Positions 24,472-34,726 of a DNA stretch of 64,000 nt are shown piece after piece. The translations under genes and the position numbers were made by a program. Position 1 is the first letter of the stretch. Every line of letters begins with the position of its first letter. The stretch covers positions 25,518,001-25,582,000 of the forward strand of contig OY756964.1 in assembly GCA_963580455.1 (NCBI GenBank), read 5' to 3'. The stretch is from Euonymus europaeus. Lineage: Eukaryota > Streptophyta > Magnoliopsida > Celastrales > Celastraceae. The notes under the pieces were generated by a model. It was not told the DNA's origin, ran no database searches, and saw nothing but the letters and a program-made list of their open reading frames with translations.

Positions 24472-25609
24472 TCAGTTCACGAGGTGTTAATAGACAATTG
24501 AGAATGAAGATAGTTTTAATAGTTTATAATTCAGATTTCAAAAATGTTCCAACCATCAGTGGATTGAATGCACTTTTTCATTAATTTTTGTATATCATAT
24601 GAACGTATGACGTGGTGTGTAAAGATGATTGAATAATTGGAAAAGGAGAGTCAAAGTTAAAGCCAAGTGGTAGGGGCCAAAGGGCAGCAGGGCCTCCAAA
24701 GGAAAAGAGCTGATCAGAAAAGATCACGCGAGGAGTTTGTTAGAGAAATCACATGATCCACGAAGCTCAAGCTTTCAACGATCGTGACAATTCCTCCCTT
24801 CATTTATCCTCGCTGTCCCTGTCGTCTGTTTCATTCAACGCAATTACCTTTCTTTCCCTTCCTTCTCTTCTTTCTTACACTTATGTCCCCAATGTGGTTA
24901 TTTTGTGGTCCACCCCTAATTCTATATTTCTATTGCATTAGCATTATACGCCTTTTTAAGGCAACGACTAAATAAACCCACTTCAAAAAAGAAAAAAAGA
25001 AAGAAAGAAAAAATTGCATACGTCTACAATTAGCTCGGGTCTATAAACGTATCAAAGGTAGATTAGCAATAAGGAGGTGACTGTTCGACTGTTCTTTTAT
25101 GTTCTGCAAGAGAGAATAGTTAAACTATGAGGTCCTTCGAGGTGCAGGGGAACACTCATGTACTTGAATAAGTTTAACTACTCATCGGGACTTGAGGGCG
25201 ATCTCGTGCATAGAGCTCTCCATTAATCCTTGAATTCAAAATTCTGAATTTCAATATTTCAATTGTTAACAAGAGAGGGCCCCCAGCGTAACTCCTTAAT
25301 AGCTCTCAAACTTGCTTGAGCATCAGAGAGCTCACTCGAGAACAAATGCCTTCCTATTGCTCGCGTTTTAATTTTCTATGCAATAACTAATTAAGGCAAT
25401 AACAGTTGAGCAATCATTTCTGACCACTATCCTTATCATCTGATGAGTCAGAAAACTCGAACCAATTTTGGATGTCATAAAAAACATTTCAAATACAAAG
25501 TGACATGTTTGTCCTTAACACACACAAACCCACCAAGATAAATACCAACCCCCTAGGTGTATTCATTTTGTTCTTGTTCTTGTTCTTTCTTTCAAGCTAA
25601 AAGTAAGCC
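24472..25609. other. Intergenic region upstream of the PYL2-like gene
   Basis: No gene seen. It contains an A/G-rich run near 24985-25012 and should hold the promoter of the ABA receptor gene. I see no clear ABRE (ACGTG) or TATA box close to the start codon. Confidence 0.35.
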
Positions 25610-26173
25610 ATGGAACCAACCCTAATAAAAGACCTAACTCCAGAAGAGTACACGCACCTCAAACCTCTCATCGACACATACCACAAGTTCGAACCATCCC
25701 CAAACACATGCTCATCGCTAATCGCGCAACGAGTTGATGCCCCGGCTAGTGTTGTGTGGCCTTTCGTCAGAAATTTTGAGAATCCACACAAGTACAAGCA
25801 CTTCATCAAGAGCTGCAGCATGAGAGGTGATGGCGGTGTTAGTGTAGGTAGCATAAGAGAGGTGACGGTGGTCTCGGGGCTACCGGCCTCAAAGAGCACC
25901 GAACGGCTAGAGATTCTGGATGATGAGAAGCACATATTGAGCTTTAGGGTTGTGGGGGGTGAACACAGGCTTAACAATTATAAGTCTGTCACATCTGTTA
26001 ATGAGTTTAACAAGGATGGGATGGTTTACACCATTGTTTCGGAGTCTTATATTGTTGATATACCAGAAGGGAATACTAAGGAGGATACAAAGATGTTTGT
26101 GGACACTGTCGTCAAGTTGAATCTCCAAAAGCTCGGTGTTGTGGCAATGGCTTCTCTTCAAGGACATGATTGA
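25610..26173 (+). CDS. PYL2: Abscisic acid receptor PYR/PYL/RCAR, PYL2-like
   Basis: Intronless 187-residue START/Bet v 1-fold ABA receptor, the usual length and structure for this subfamily (PYL2 is about 190). On binding ABA it inhibits clade A PP2C phosphatases and so releases SnRK2 kinases. Signature elements: the ABA-carboxylate lysine K63 in KYKHFIK, the gate loop SGLPA (89-93) followed by SKSTERLEILDD, the latch GGEHRL (HRL 119-121) followed by NNYKSVTSV, the pocket glutamate E145 in ESYIVDIPEGN, and the C-terminal helix FVDTVVKLNLQKLG. The start TIKDLTPEE-like block and TYHKFEPSPNTC match PYL2 best, from memory. Oddities are NFENP where most members have RFD(N/K)P, and S144 where Leu normally precedes the pocket glutamate. 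It looks functional. Confidence 0.96.
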   Translation: MEPTLIKDLTPEEYTHLKPLIDTYHKFEPSPNTCSSLIAQRVDAPASVVWPFVRNFENPHKYKHFIKSCSMRGDGGVSVGSIREVTVVSGLPASKSTERLEILDDEKHILSFRVVGGEHRLNNYKSVTSVNEFNKDGMVYTIVSESYIVDIPEGNTKEDTKMFVDTVVKLNLQKLGVVAMASLQGHD

Positions 26174-26290
26174 ATTAAACAAGGGTATGGTGGGTATGAA
26201 TTTGAATTTTATTTCTTGAAATTTTGTTGGGTCTTTCTAGTGTTGAGAGATGGGAATGATTGGTTTGTATATTTTAGTTGAATTTGATTC

Positions 26291-26296
26291 AATAAA
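26291..26296 (+). terminator. Candidate poly(A) signal of the PYL2-like gene
   Basis: A consensus AATAAA lies 118 bases after the TGA stop, a normal distance for a plant near-upstream element. Confidence 0.5.
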
Positions 26297-26568
26297 ATTT
26301 GTATCTTGTTATTTAAATGTTATGGGTTTTGCATTGATAAAAATATTGAACACAATCTCATCAATAGTGCAACTTTTGCATGCCTGTTCACGTGGGGCAT
26401 TATTCATTAAATACAAGGCTGTTGGGTTGGTGATCTGCTTGGCCCAATTTTCCAGAACAAGAGTGTAACCGGGGCCCAGACTAAAGGTGCTGTCCTGTAA
26501 GTTATAGCCCATTTCACTGACGGGCCTTGACGAAATTAGTCTAAATCTCCTGATCATTGGGCCGTAAG

Positions 26569-26898
26569 GCCAAGTGCAATGAGGAAAATGTTTGGAGTGC
26601 TGAAAATTTTGGAGTATGCAGAGAGAGTAATTTTAAAAATTGTATTGAAAGATGTGTAGAAAGATAGAAAAAAATGAAAAATGGTATAAAAGTATGAGAG
26701 AGATGTTGAAACTTGATATTTGGAATATTGGTGTATGGAAGTGAAAAAAATTGTATTGAAATATGTGTTTTTTTGATATGATTGTATTGAAAAATGTGTT
26801 TTGTTGATGTGGATAAGTAAGTGAGATTCACTTATGTGTAATAAAAATGGGACCCAATTACAAAATTTGAAGTGCTTGATAATGCCACTGCACTTGGC
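26569..26898. mobile_element. MITE-like element, 330 bp, with short terminal inverted repeats
   Basis: The stretch begins GCCAAGTGCA and ends TGCACTTGGC, a perfect 10-base inverted terminal pair. Both ends are flanked by CGTAAG (26563-26568 and 26899-26904), consistent with a target-site duplication. The interior is A/T-rich, made of repeated ATTGTATTGAAA.ATGTGT motifs, and encodes nothing. Size, ends and flanks fit a non-autonomous DNA transposon; I cannot assign the superfamily. Confidence 0.7.
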
Positions 26899-26951
26899 CG
26901 TAAGAAAATAATAAACACTGACCCGTACATTTCCCTTAAATATTAAAAATT

Positions 26952-27012
26952 TCCGCTGCCGGGATTCGAACCCGGTTTCATGCTTAGAAATTTGCCAATG
27001 AGCTACAGCGGA
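26952..27012 (-). pseudogene. tRNA-like sequence (degenerate tRNA or tRNA-derived repeat), copy 1
   Basis: On the minus strand this 61-base stretch has a perfect 7-bp acceptor stem (TCCGCTG with CAGCGGA) and a perfect T arm (CCGGG-TTCGAAT-CCCGG). It also has a B-box-like GGTTCGAATCC and an A-box-like TAGCTCATTGG. It is about 12 bases shorter than a normal tRNA. The 3' side of the D stem is missing, and the anticodon arm is poor: a 4-bp TTTC/GAAA stem whose loop lacks U33. I read it as a tRNA-derived relic. Confidence 0.6.
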
Positions 27013-27345
27013 TGATTTGTTACTAAAATGATACTAATTGTTGAGTTTTTAATATCCGAAAGATGGAAATAGTGCACAACTTATTGTGACATTAATAATT
27101 AAAATACTCGAGATTTGCACAATAGTAAAAAATTTGCTATTACCTCCATTTAAAAAAATAAAATAAATATGTTATAGCAATATTGTGTGATATTTTTGCA
27201 AGTAAACATTATCATCCATGATCCATGTCTTTGTGGTGATGATTTGGGTTCAAGCCAACCATCTATGAACGTTATTGCCATTTCATTGATGGGCTCAATA
27301 TAGGCCCATAAAATTCCCTTGCATTTGAGAAATAAAAATTATCAT

Positions 27346-27394
27346 TCCGTTGCCGGGGTTCATACTTTGAATTTGCCAATTGTGCTACAGCGGA
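27346..27394 (-). pseudogene. tRNA-like sequence, copy 2 (more decayed)
   Basis: A second, 49-base version of the tRNA-like sequence on the same strand. It keeps TCCGCTGTAGCACAATTGGCAAATT at the 5' end (20-base core visible) and CCGGCAACGGA at the 3' end, but has lost half of the T arm. Flanking words (GAAAGATGGAA, CACAACTTATT) are also shared with copy 1. The two may therefore be copies of a larger repeat about 390 bases apart rather than two independent tRNAs. Confidence 0.5.
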
Positions 27395-27603
27395 TGTTTT
27401 GAAATTTTTAAATACTTTTAATTATTTAAATCTAGAACATACGAAAGATGGAATATGAAGTTGAGTGATCGAATTAGCTGAAACAATTCTGCTAAGTGAT
27501 TCAAGTTTAGCAAATTACATTGCACAACTTATTTGAGGCATCCATTCAAATACTTTACTACAGTAATTACTACAACATCATCCTGGTGGTTGAGTAGCTT
27601 CAC

Positions 27604-27726
27604 ACTCCGTTTGTTTCAGAGTATAAGCTAGCTTATACTCTGTCCCCATATTCTCAGACACTCTCAGCTTTTACGTTTTACGAGAGCTTATACTTTATCA
27701 ACATACTCTGATCCAAACGGACCCTC
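27604..27726. mobile_element. Small MITE-like inverted repeat element, about 120 bp
   Basis: The left end ACTCCGTTTGTTTCAGAGTAT is mirrored by the right end, whose reverse complement reads GGTCCGTTTGGATCAGAGTAT. Inside is a second AGTATAAGCT/AGCTTATACT inversion. Ends with TCCGTTTGG are common in small plant DNA elements. No coding capacity; superfamily not assigned. Confidence 0.6.
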
Positions 27727-29546
27727 AGTATTAGTAAGACTACCATTGCTCATTGTGACCACATAACAAACTTTTACTCAACTTATCGTGTAATTAGGTA
27801 AAAAATTCTTGTGAGCTTCCTAGTTTTAGGCCCATATAAAAAAGCACTAGTTTATAGAACGTTTGTTGGAAATTTCGAATATCAAATTTATCAAGTATTA
27901 TTATCATTTTTAAAGAAAAGAAGACGTCATCACAATGAGATTCAAGATCCCAAAAAAAAATCCTCAAGAAGGTTTGTTTCTTGATTTAAGTTTCTAAACG
28001 CCCAGATATTAATACGAGATCAAAAAAATAATGATCTGAAAACACTGATCAAAGCACACTTGAGAACACTGTTTCATCATTATACATGGTTCTATATTAT
28101 ATAATAATCACTTCATAGTCCCCCATACAAAATTGCGAACTCTCTAGTGTCTCTTGAGTCTATATACTCCTTTGGTTTGCACAAACATACTTGAAAGTGT
28201 CCATTGTAACTGCCATTTCAATAAATTCGTCAAAAATATCACATTTTTGGGTTTGCCTGCATCAGCAGCTTAACCTTTCTCTCTCTGTACACATACACCA
28301 AAAGTACAAGTTGCTTATACAGTGTTTTGCTTTCTCTTTTACTTTTCACATTGAGATTGCCTCTCAGTTGTTGGATTCTAAAGATAAAGTTTGAGACTTT
28401 CTTGCTTCATTTACTCATGTTTCTTATCATAACTAAATTAAAATTGGCTAAAACAACAAAAGACTTTCCTTCTGAAAGAACGATGGGGCTGAGAATACCT
28501 GCCATGAACAGAAGTTTCAATAGAGAGAATCCGGATTTTTTGTTTGTGATGATTGCAGATAATCAGAAGATAATAAGGGTTGGCAGTTGGCACTTGGCAA
28601 GGAGAACAAGCGAGATCAGAGAGAGAGAGAGAGAGGAGAGGAGAGGAGGGGATGGGCCCTCAAAAGCCTGCAACAGAAATGAGTGGTACTGCAAAGAAAG
28701 AGCGATGTTTGTGACTTTTCTCTCTCTCTATCTGAATTTATGGGGTCCTATTCATTCGTCTCCACTTCTCTGCAGAAGCTTTTGGCAATCTTTACCTTTC
28801 TTTTATTGGATTCTCTGAGGTGGGTGTCCTTTATTTCCAAAACCCATATGTGGTTTGAGCTTTAAAACTTGTGGGTAGGGAGAGAGATGAGGGAAATTAT
28901 TGGCCCCTGAAACTCTGAATCTCAGTTTCTTTTTGGTTGGATTCTTGAGGGAAAATTCCACTTTTCTGATCATGTAAAGAAAATAAACCTGCAATCTGTA
29001 TTGGGCTTTTTTGTAAGTATCCGCATGCATGAGTCCTTGTTTTGCTTTTTCCACAAAAACAAAGTCGTGTACAACAATTTTTTTTAAATGGGTTTTGATT
29101 ATACGCTTTTGTGGAGAAAGATAAACCAATGATTTTCATGTGAATTTTAGGTTGCTGTGACTTGTTTTGTGCTCTTTGTCACGTAGGATCAATTAGTGCT
29201 GAAGCAGAGACCACTTGACCTCTTTAGGTCCTCGCACTTATTTCTGATTTCTGACTTGAGAAATTCCATGAATCTACATTCAAATTCTTGATTCTGCTGT
29301 TTTGCTTTCTGCACTATTTTGGGGGAGGAAATTCAAATTCTCAATGGCTCGTGACTAGCACCTCTGAAATAAACGGAAGGTTAGTCGTTGCTCGTGTTTT
29401 TATCTTGACTGTGGTGGGCCACTTGATCTAAATATACGCTTGAACTTCTGTTCTGTAATTGTGTGGAATGTTTTGCTTCTGCTTCATGCATCTTTGGATA
29501 CAAATTGAAGATCTCTATTACTTCTTCAAGATTAAGAGCTTGAAAG
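27727..29546 (+). other. Promoter and 5' leader region of the ATH1-type gene
   Basis: No conserved protein is seen; a few open stretches (for example 28327-28818) have no family signature. The region contains a GA-rich tract and ends with a good splice donor (GAAAG/GTAAGC, exon end about 29546). That donor would pair with the acceptor at 29838, making this the promoter plus a non-coding leader exon of the homeobox gene. Confidence 0.4.
28617..28649. repeat. GA-rich microsatellite in the leader region of the BELL gene
   Basis: A purine run of GA dinucleotides passes into GGAGA repeats, about 1.4 kb before the start codon. GA runs are known binding sites for plant BASIC PENTACYSTEINE proteins, which regulate several homeobox genes. 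The link here is inference from sequence type only. Confidence 0.8.
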
Positions 29547-29866
29547 GTAAGCTTTTACCAATTGTGGCAGATATGTATTTACTAATTATGGCATTGTTAT
29601 TTTTAAAAGATCAAGTAAAATAGAAGGTAAGACTGTAGGTTTTTGACATCCATCTTTATGTATCATCTTCCAATGCTGCTGTTTTCATGGCATTATAAGC
29701 TTGTCACTTTAGCTGCAAATCTGCAATGCTGATAGAATTGAAATTTGATAAAGCCGATGCTTTGCTTGTGTGTCATGGAGAATGATTGAATCATTTTTTC
29801 TTGAGTTTTGTGTTTGAACTTCTATTTTTCATTTTCAGGTTAATTTTGTTGAATAGTGTTTGGAGA

Positions 29867-30018
29867 ATGGTCAGAATATAGATATTGCTGGCACCAGCAT
29901 CCAAATTAGCACATTCTGCCTTTCCCTGATCGCTGCTGAAGCATAACTGAGTCAATGATTCATGAATCATAGCAACATCCAAATGATTTTGAAGCTATTT
30001 ACGCCAATTGTTGTGTGA
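29867..30018 (+). promoter_or_regulatory. Three short uORFs in the ATH1-type leader
   Basis: Between the leader-intron acceptor (29838) and the main ATG (30034) there are three complete uORFs: 29867-29881 (4 codons), 29955-29972 (5 codons) and 29983-30018 (11 codons, ending 15 bases before the main ATG). All three would be in the mature leader and should restrain translation of the homeodomain protein. Confidence 0.55.
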
Positions 30019-30033
30019 TCTTTTGGTCCTGTA

Positions 30034-32328
30034 ATGATGGAGAATCGCAATGTTCCAATAGATATGGCCAGCAGCAGCTTGTTCGTGGTATCCGGGGTCC
30101 CATCACAGACAACAGCCAATTCACTGATGGAATTTGGCTCGTTCAACCGTAACAACCAGAGCCAGGCATTATCTGGACATCCGGTGACCTCAGATTTGCA
30201 AGCTGGGCATGTCAGCGATCTCCATGCAGACATTCGAATGACAGAAAGAGCTGGTGTTTTTGACTCAGATGCATTGCCTTCATCACTTGGAAAGAATGTT
30301 CTGGGACAAGCTTCCCCTTGCAGTTCGAATCCCATCAATGACACCGACTTCCAGCAGCAATTCATGATCGGAACACCAATTTCTGGCTCTTCACTTTCCA
30401 GCCTTTTAGCTTTAAGAAGTGATGTTCAAGAAAATCTGAACAACTTGTCAATTTATTCACCTTCAGTATTTCCTCCACAAGCGCTAAGAAATTATGATTA
30501 CTCTGATACTTCAAATCCCACATTCAACACCCATGTGTACTATCATTACGGTGAGGCTCACAATGAGTTTCCTAACACCTCAGATGTTACCGGGAAGACC
30601 CTCTTAAGACCAGGCTTTGAATCATATTCATCTATAGGCAACATGGATCTAATTGGCTGGATACCTTCAAATGGTGTAAATGTGGATGCAGACGGTCCCT
30701 ATGGCTCATGTAAATATAATAATGAGCTTTCTTTAAGTCTCGCCACTTCCCAGCCTTCAGTCATCAGTGGGACTAGCATCACAGATACGTGCTTGGAGGA
30801 AAGATGTTCTGAATTGAGACATGGTTGCTTGGAAGGAACAAGGTTGGGCTCAGAACAAACTTCATGCTCTAGTAAGGAGCTCTCTCTAAGTTTTGGTTCC
30901 AACCGTACTCCTCAGTTCTCCCAAGAGATATCTGGATCAAGATATCTTAATGTAATTCAGGAAATACTTGCTCAGATTGCAAGCTATTCGCTAGAAAATC
31001 TGGGGCGCAAGAGATTATTTACTGGTGGAATCAGGGCAAGGGAGAGTGCATCATTCTCCTTCAAGGAGGGGATGCCCTTTATGGGTTATGATGAACATCC
31101 TGATGGAAACAGCATGTTCGAGGTTGAAATGGAGCCAGCTGCACAAAGACGGGCAATGGAAGTAAAGAAAAACCAATTGCTGATTCTGCTACAAGTGGTA
31201 TGTCCCATTTTACGCTTCTTACTGTTGGATTTTGGAAACTATGTAGTTTGATCATAATGCAAGAGTGATATATATATATAGGTACCGGACAATGAGTTTC
31301 ATATTCAAGCACTATAGAATTCAGTCATGGTGTCGACCGTGGTCTAATAAAAATGGATATAAGAGCTGCATAATTTTTCATCACATATGATGCGATTAAC
31401 TTGGTTTTGAAATCAGATATGCAGTTATGGACAATGAAGTTAGGGAATTTCAAGTACTTGAACGGTTTGAACTGATTGTTTGTCACTAGCTATGTTTGAT
31501 AATGAGGGTTGATTGAATTGTCAAACGATTGATTTCGGTCCCTTTTTTTGCTTCGATACTTTTGTGAACTCAGATTGACGACCGATACAACCAATGTTTG
31601 GATGAGATCCATACTGTTGTATCTGCATTCCATGCTGCAACTGAACTAGATCCACAAGTGCACGCTCGTTTTGCCCTTCAAGCAATCTCATCTCTATATA
31701 AAAGCCTAAGAGAGAGGATCAGCAGCGAAATCCTTGCAATGGGAGCTGCTTTCGATAGTGAATCCGTGATAGAAAAAGGAGTATCTTTTGAAACTTCTTT
31801 CTTCCAAAAGCATTGGATTCTCCAACAGCTGAAGAGAAAAGACCACCAAATATGGAGACCCCAGAAGGGCTTGCCTGAAAGATCCGTCTCAGTTTTACGC
31901 GCATGGATGTTTCAGAACTTTCTTCATCCGTAAGGCTTAATACAAAACGAACATCTTACACACGTTTCCAGAACTTGAATGTTGACAAAATCTTATACTG
32001 TTATTGTCCAGGTACCCGAAAGATGCAGAGAAGCATTTACTTGCAGTGAAGAGCGGATTGACAAGGAGCCAGGTAGTCAATACACTTACACCTTCAATTG
32101 CATGAATCTTTGTTGCATTGAAAAGGGCTCGATGACCAGGTATTGAATTGGTTTATACATTTTTATGACCAGGTATCGAACTGGTTTATAAATGCTCGTG
32201 TTCGCTTATGGAAACCGATGATAGAGGAAATGTATTCAGAGATGAATAGGAGAACGACTCATCAGAAGGGAGCGGCAGAAAGCAACAAGAAGAGAACAAT
32301 CACGCTTGGATTCAACAATTCAATGTGA
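30034..32328 (+). CDS. ATH1: BEL1-like TALE homeodomain protein, ATH1 type
   Basis: BELL-class TALE homeodomain transcription factor. Arabidopsis ATH1 pairs with KNOX proteins in the nucleus and controls flowering time, boundaries and internode growth. Exons: 30034-31197, 31574-31929, 32012-32072 (the short 61-bp exon expected in BELL genes), 32173-32328; phases agree, 578 residues. A long Ser/Asn-rich N-terminus includes NNELSLSLA and [12 protein letters not shown]. The SKY box [20 protein letters not shown] starts near 299. The BELL domain (~365-445) has [20 protein letters not shown] and [19 protein letters not shown]. The homeodomain (~475-540) has the P-Y-P loop extension, [19 protein letters not shown] and the WFIN recognition helix. 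Matches to ATH1 ([19 protein letters not shown]) are from memory. It is about 100 residues longer than Arabidopsis ATH1, mostly at the N-terminus. The last exon has a duplicated acceptor upstream, described as a finding. Confidence 0.95.
32140..32172 (+). repeat. 33-bp partial duplication of the homeodomain splice acceptor
   Basis: ATGACCAG/GTATTGAATTGG at 32132-32151 is followed 33 bases later by the true ATGACCAG/GTATCGAACTGG (acceptor AG at 32171-32172). The upstream copy keeps a usable AG. Splicing there would add exactly 11 codons ([11 protein letters not shown]) in frame before VSNWFINAR. The true acceptor is preferred because it restores the canonical homeodomain. Confidence 0.8.
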
Positions 32329-33121
32329 ATTGAAGCTGAGAATTGGCTAACTTGGACCATTTTGTTTCCTTTGCCACTTTGTAGGAAAGGAAAACACATC
32401 CAGAATATGGTTCTAAGTGTACATATACTGCTCAATTGGGTGGTTAGTGGGTGCTGTTCCACTAGAAATTACTACTTGCATGTTTTAGCATGAATTAAGG
32501 TCTTGAGAGATCAATCAGATGTCTACGTGATGTTTTGCAAGTGTGCAGCCTTCTGCAATCCTATTTTGTCTTAGTTTCATAGAAGAACATCTAATATGAG
32601 GGTCCTAAACCCGACAAAGTAGAGGCAACCCAAGATGCTAGATAGCTGTGTACCCTAGGTGGTAGGTGGCTGAGATTACTCGCGTCAGTGCCTCTTAATC
32701 TTAATCCATTTTCAATTTTACCCGGATTCTCAGTTTTATCAACTCAAATATTGTTGGTTCTTTAACATTCACAGCATGTCTACTCACAAGCAATCAACTG
32801 AATAAAATTCTTTGTATACCCACGTTTTCTTTATTTTATTTTATTAATTATTTTATATTATTTATGTGTTGTCAAAAAAACAATGACGATCTCTCCTCCT
32901 TTCTTCAATTTTTCATTTGACTTCTCAATATTATAGAGTTTTTCTCTATTTCTAAGAAATGACAAATGTGTATTTTTCAGTGACACGTTTAGTGATTGTA
33001 ATGTGAATGTTCTAATACACCTTTATCATCAAACTTTATGCATTAATGAATAATAATAATATATTCTACCAATCAGAATTAGTAATTAGCATATCATATG
33101 ACATATGCATTGGAGATCCAA
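32329..33121. other. ATH1-type gene 3' UTR and intergenic DNA
   Basis: No gene seen; AT-rich, with short AATAAT runs near 33050. Confidence 0.4.
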
Positions 33122-33350
33122 TAACCTAATTTCACTCTAACCTAATTGGCTATCTTAAAAAGTAGTTTACATTGTGTAGCCACTGAGCAATTCTTACCGT
33201 CCAAGAAAGGGAAGAGAAAAAAGGAAGAAAAAAGAGAGGGTACGCTTAATGCGTTCCAAAAACACAGTAGACCAGTTGTCACGCAATTTTCAACTCCACT
33301 ATAGGAGTCCTGTTCCATGTAGACATTTTCAACTGTGTATATATGGTTCT
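33122..33350 (+). repeat. Promoter segment of phosphatase copy 1, repeated further downstream
   Basis: This segment immediately upstream of the first phosphatase gene contains CTCTAACCTAATTGGCTATC and AAAAAGTAGTTTA. It is the counterpart of the two tandem repeat units at 35693-36111 upstream of copy 2. It probably represents the ancestral proximal promoter. Confidence 0.65.
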
Positions 33351-33407
33351 TATAGTATACTTTGTAGGCAAATCGGCTATTAATGTACTTCTGGTGCTGG
33401 TGCTGCA

Positions 33408-34435
33408 ATGGCAGGTGTGGTGGTGGTTTTCGACTTTGATAAGACAATCATCGACTGCGACAGTGATAATTGGGTTGTGGACCAGTTTGGCCTGACTCAC
33501 TTGTTCGATCAACTCCGCCCTACCATGCCTTGGAATAGTCTCATGGTGAGTTTTCTAATTAATGAAGGAAACACATTCTTGTTCTATGTTTGATTTTTTT
33601 TCCCCTCTAAAAGGGAAGGGACTAACTGGATTGTTTCTTGCACTGTATTTGCAGGACAAGATGATGATGGAGATTCATTCTCATGGAAATACAATGGAGG
33701 AGGTTGCAGACTGTTTAAAGAAGGCTCCGATCCATCCGGAGATGATCTCTGCTATAAAGTCAGCCTACAATTCTGGGTATTATTTCTTGTCTATGTTTAA
33801 TTTGATTAAACATATATATGCTGATGATTGGACTTATGTGTCTATCTACTTACTGCAGTTGTGACTTGAGGATATTGAGTGATGCAAATACTTTCTTTAT
33901 TGAGACAATCCTGAAGCACCATGGATTAATGGATTGTTTCTCAGAGATCAACACAAACCCGGGTTTCTTCAATGAATCGGCAAGGTTTAGAATCCTACCA
34001 TACCATGATTTCAGCTCTTCCTGTCATGGTTGCAGTATTTGCCCTCCCAACATGTGCAAAGGTATGGTGATGGAAAGGATCCGAGCATCTGTTTCCGCTG
34101 AGGGCAAGAAAAGGTTCATCTATCTTGGCGATGGAGCCGCAGACTTTTGTGCTGGATTGAAGCTTGATGAAGATGATGTCTTTATGCCAAGGAAGAACTT
34201 CCCAGTATGGGAGCACATTCAAAGCAACCCAATTCTTGTTAAATCAAGTATTCATGGATGGAGCGATTGGGACGAGCTTCGTACTGAGCTGCTCAGCCTC
34301 ATCGACACAATCTCTGTCGAAGAGAATTGCTGCAATTTGGGGTCTGATCAGTTGGTTCCTGCCGAATGCAAGTTTCATACCAGTTCCATGTCCACGCATG
34401 GAACCTTTAGGAATGTCCTTCCTGTTCGTCAGTAA
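33408..34435 (+). CDS. PHOSPHO1-like HAD phosphatase (PECP1/PPsPase1 family), copy 1
   Basis: HAD-superfamily phosphatase of the plant PHOSPHO1-like group. Arabidopsis members hydrolyse phosphocholine/phosphoethanolamine, pyrophosphate or thiamine monophosphate. The wording (MAGVVVVFDFDKT, LRILPYH) is nearest, from memory, to the thiamine phosphate phosphatase-like At4g29530. Exons: 33408-33545, 33655-33776, 33859-34435; phases agree, 278 residues, family-typical. Catalytic motif I is D9-F-D11-K-T. Motif II lies in LRILSDANTF, motif III is the lysine of PPNMCKG (K154), and motif IV is GDGAAD (177-182). Conserved cysteines occur in SCHGCSICPPNMC. All catalytic residues are intact. No transit or signal peptide is visible, so it is probably cytosolic. 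It forms a tandem pair with the gene at 37353. Substrate cannot be told from sequence. Confidence 0.92.
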
Positions 34436-34726
34436 TCAGATAAATAACTTTCTTCACATTCAGTGGTTGGTTCATGTTAGTAGCCAAAAAAGCGTATTTT
34501 GATTGAAGAAAGCATGATTCAATGTACTATGTCAGCGCTCTTTCTCTTGAACATGACAGCATATAATAATGTAGTGCAAATGAAAAAGACTTATCCTGGT
34601 GGAAAATGACACAATTTAACCAAAGTAAAAGCATCCTTCACCAAATACTGCCATATTTTATTCAGAACAGACGCCTCCATTTGAATCCGGGGTCCTCCAA
34701 CTGTTCAAAACAAAAAAACAAAACGA
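34436..34726 (+). other. 3' flank of phosphatase copy 1
   Basis: Non-coding. This stretch is clearly homologous to the 3' flank of copy 2 (about 38280-38620): shared words include AAGCATGATT, ATGTACTATGTCAGC and TCCATTTGAATC. It shows that the duplication extended past the coding region. The homology stops near 34700. Confidence 0.6.

Noticed and set aside
28327..28818. 163-codon open frame in the ATH1 leader region
   Set aside because: Runs through a GA microsatellite and shows no protein family; probably promoter/leader DNA.
33122..33407. Phosphate-starvation P1BS sites (GNATATNC) in the phosphatase promoter
   Set aside because: Looked for because family members are phosphate-regulated; only near matches such as GCATATCA were found.
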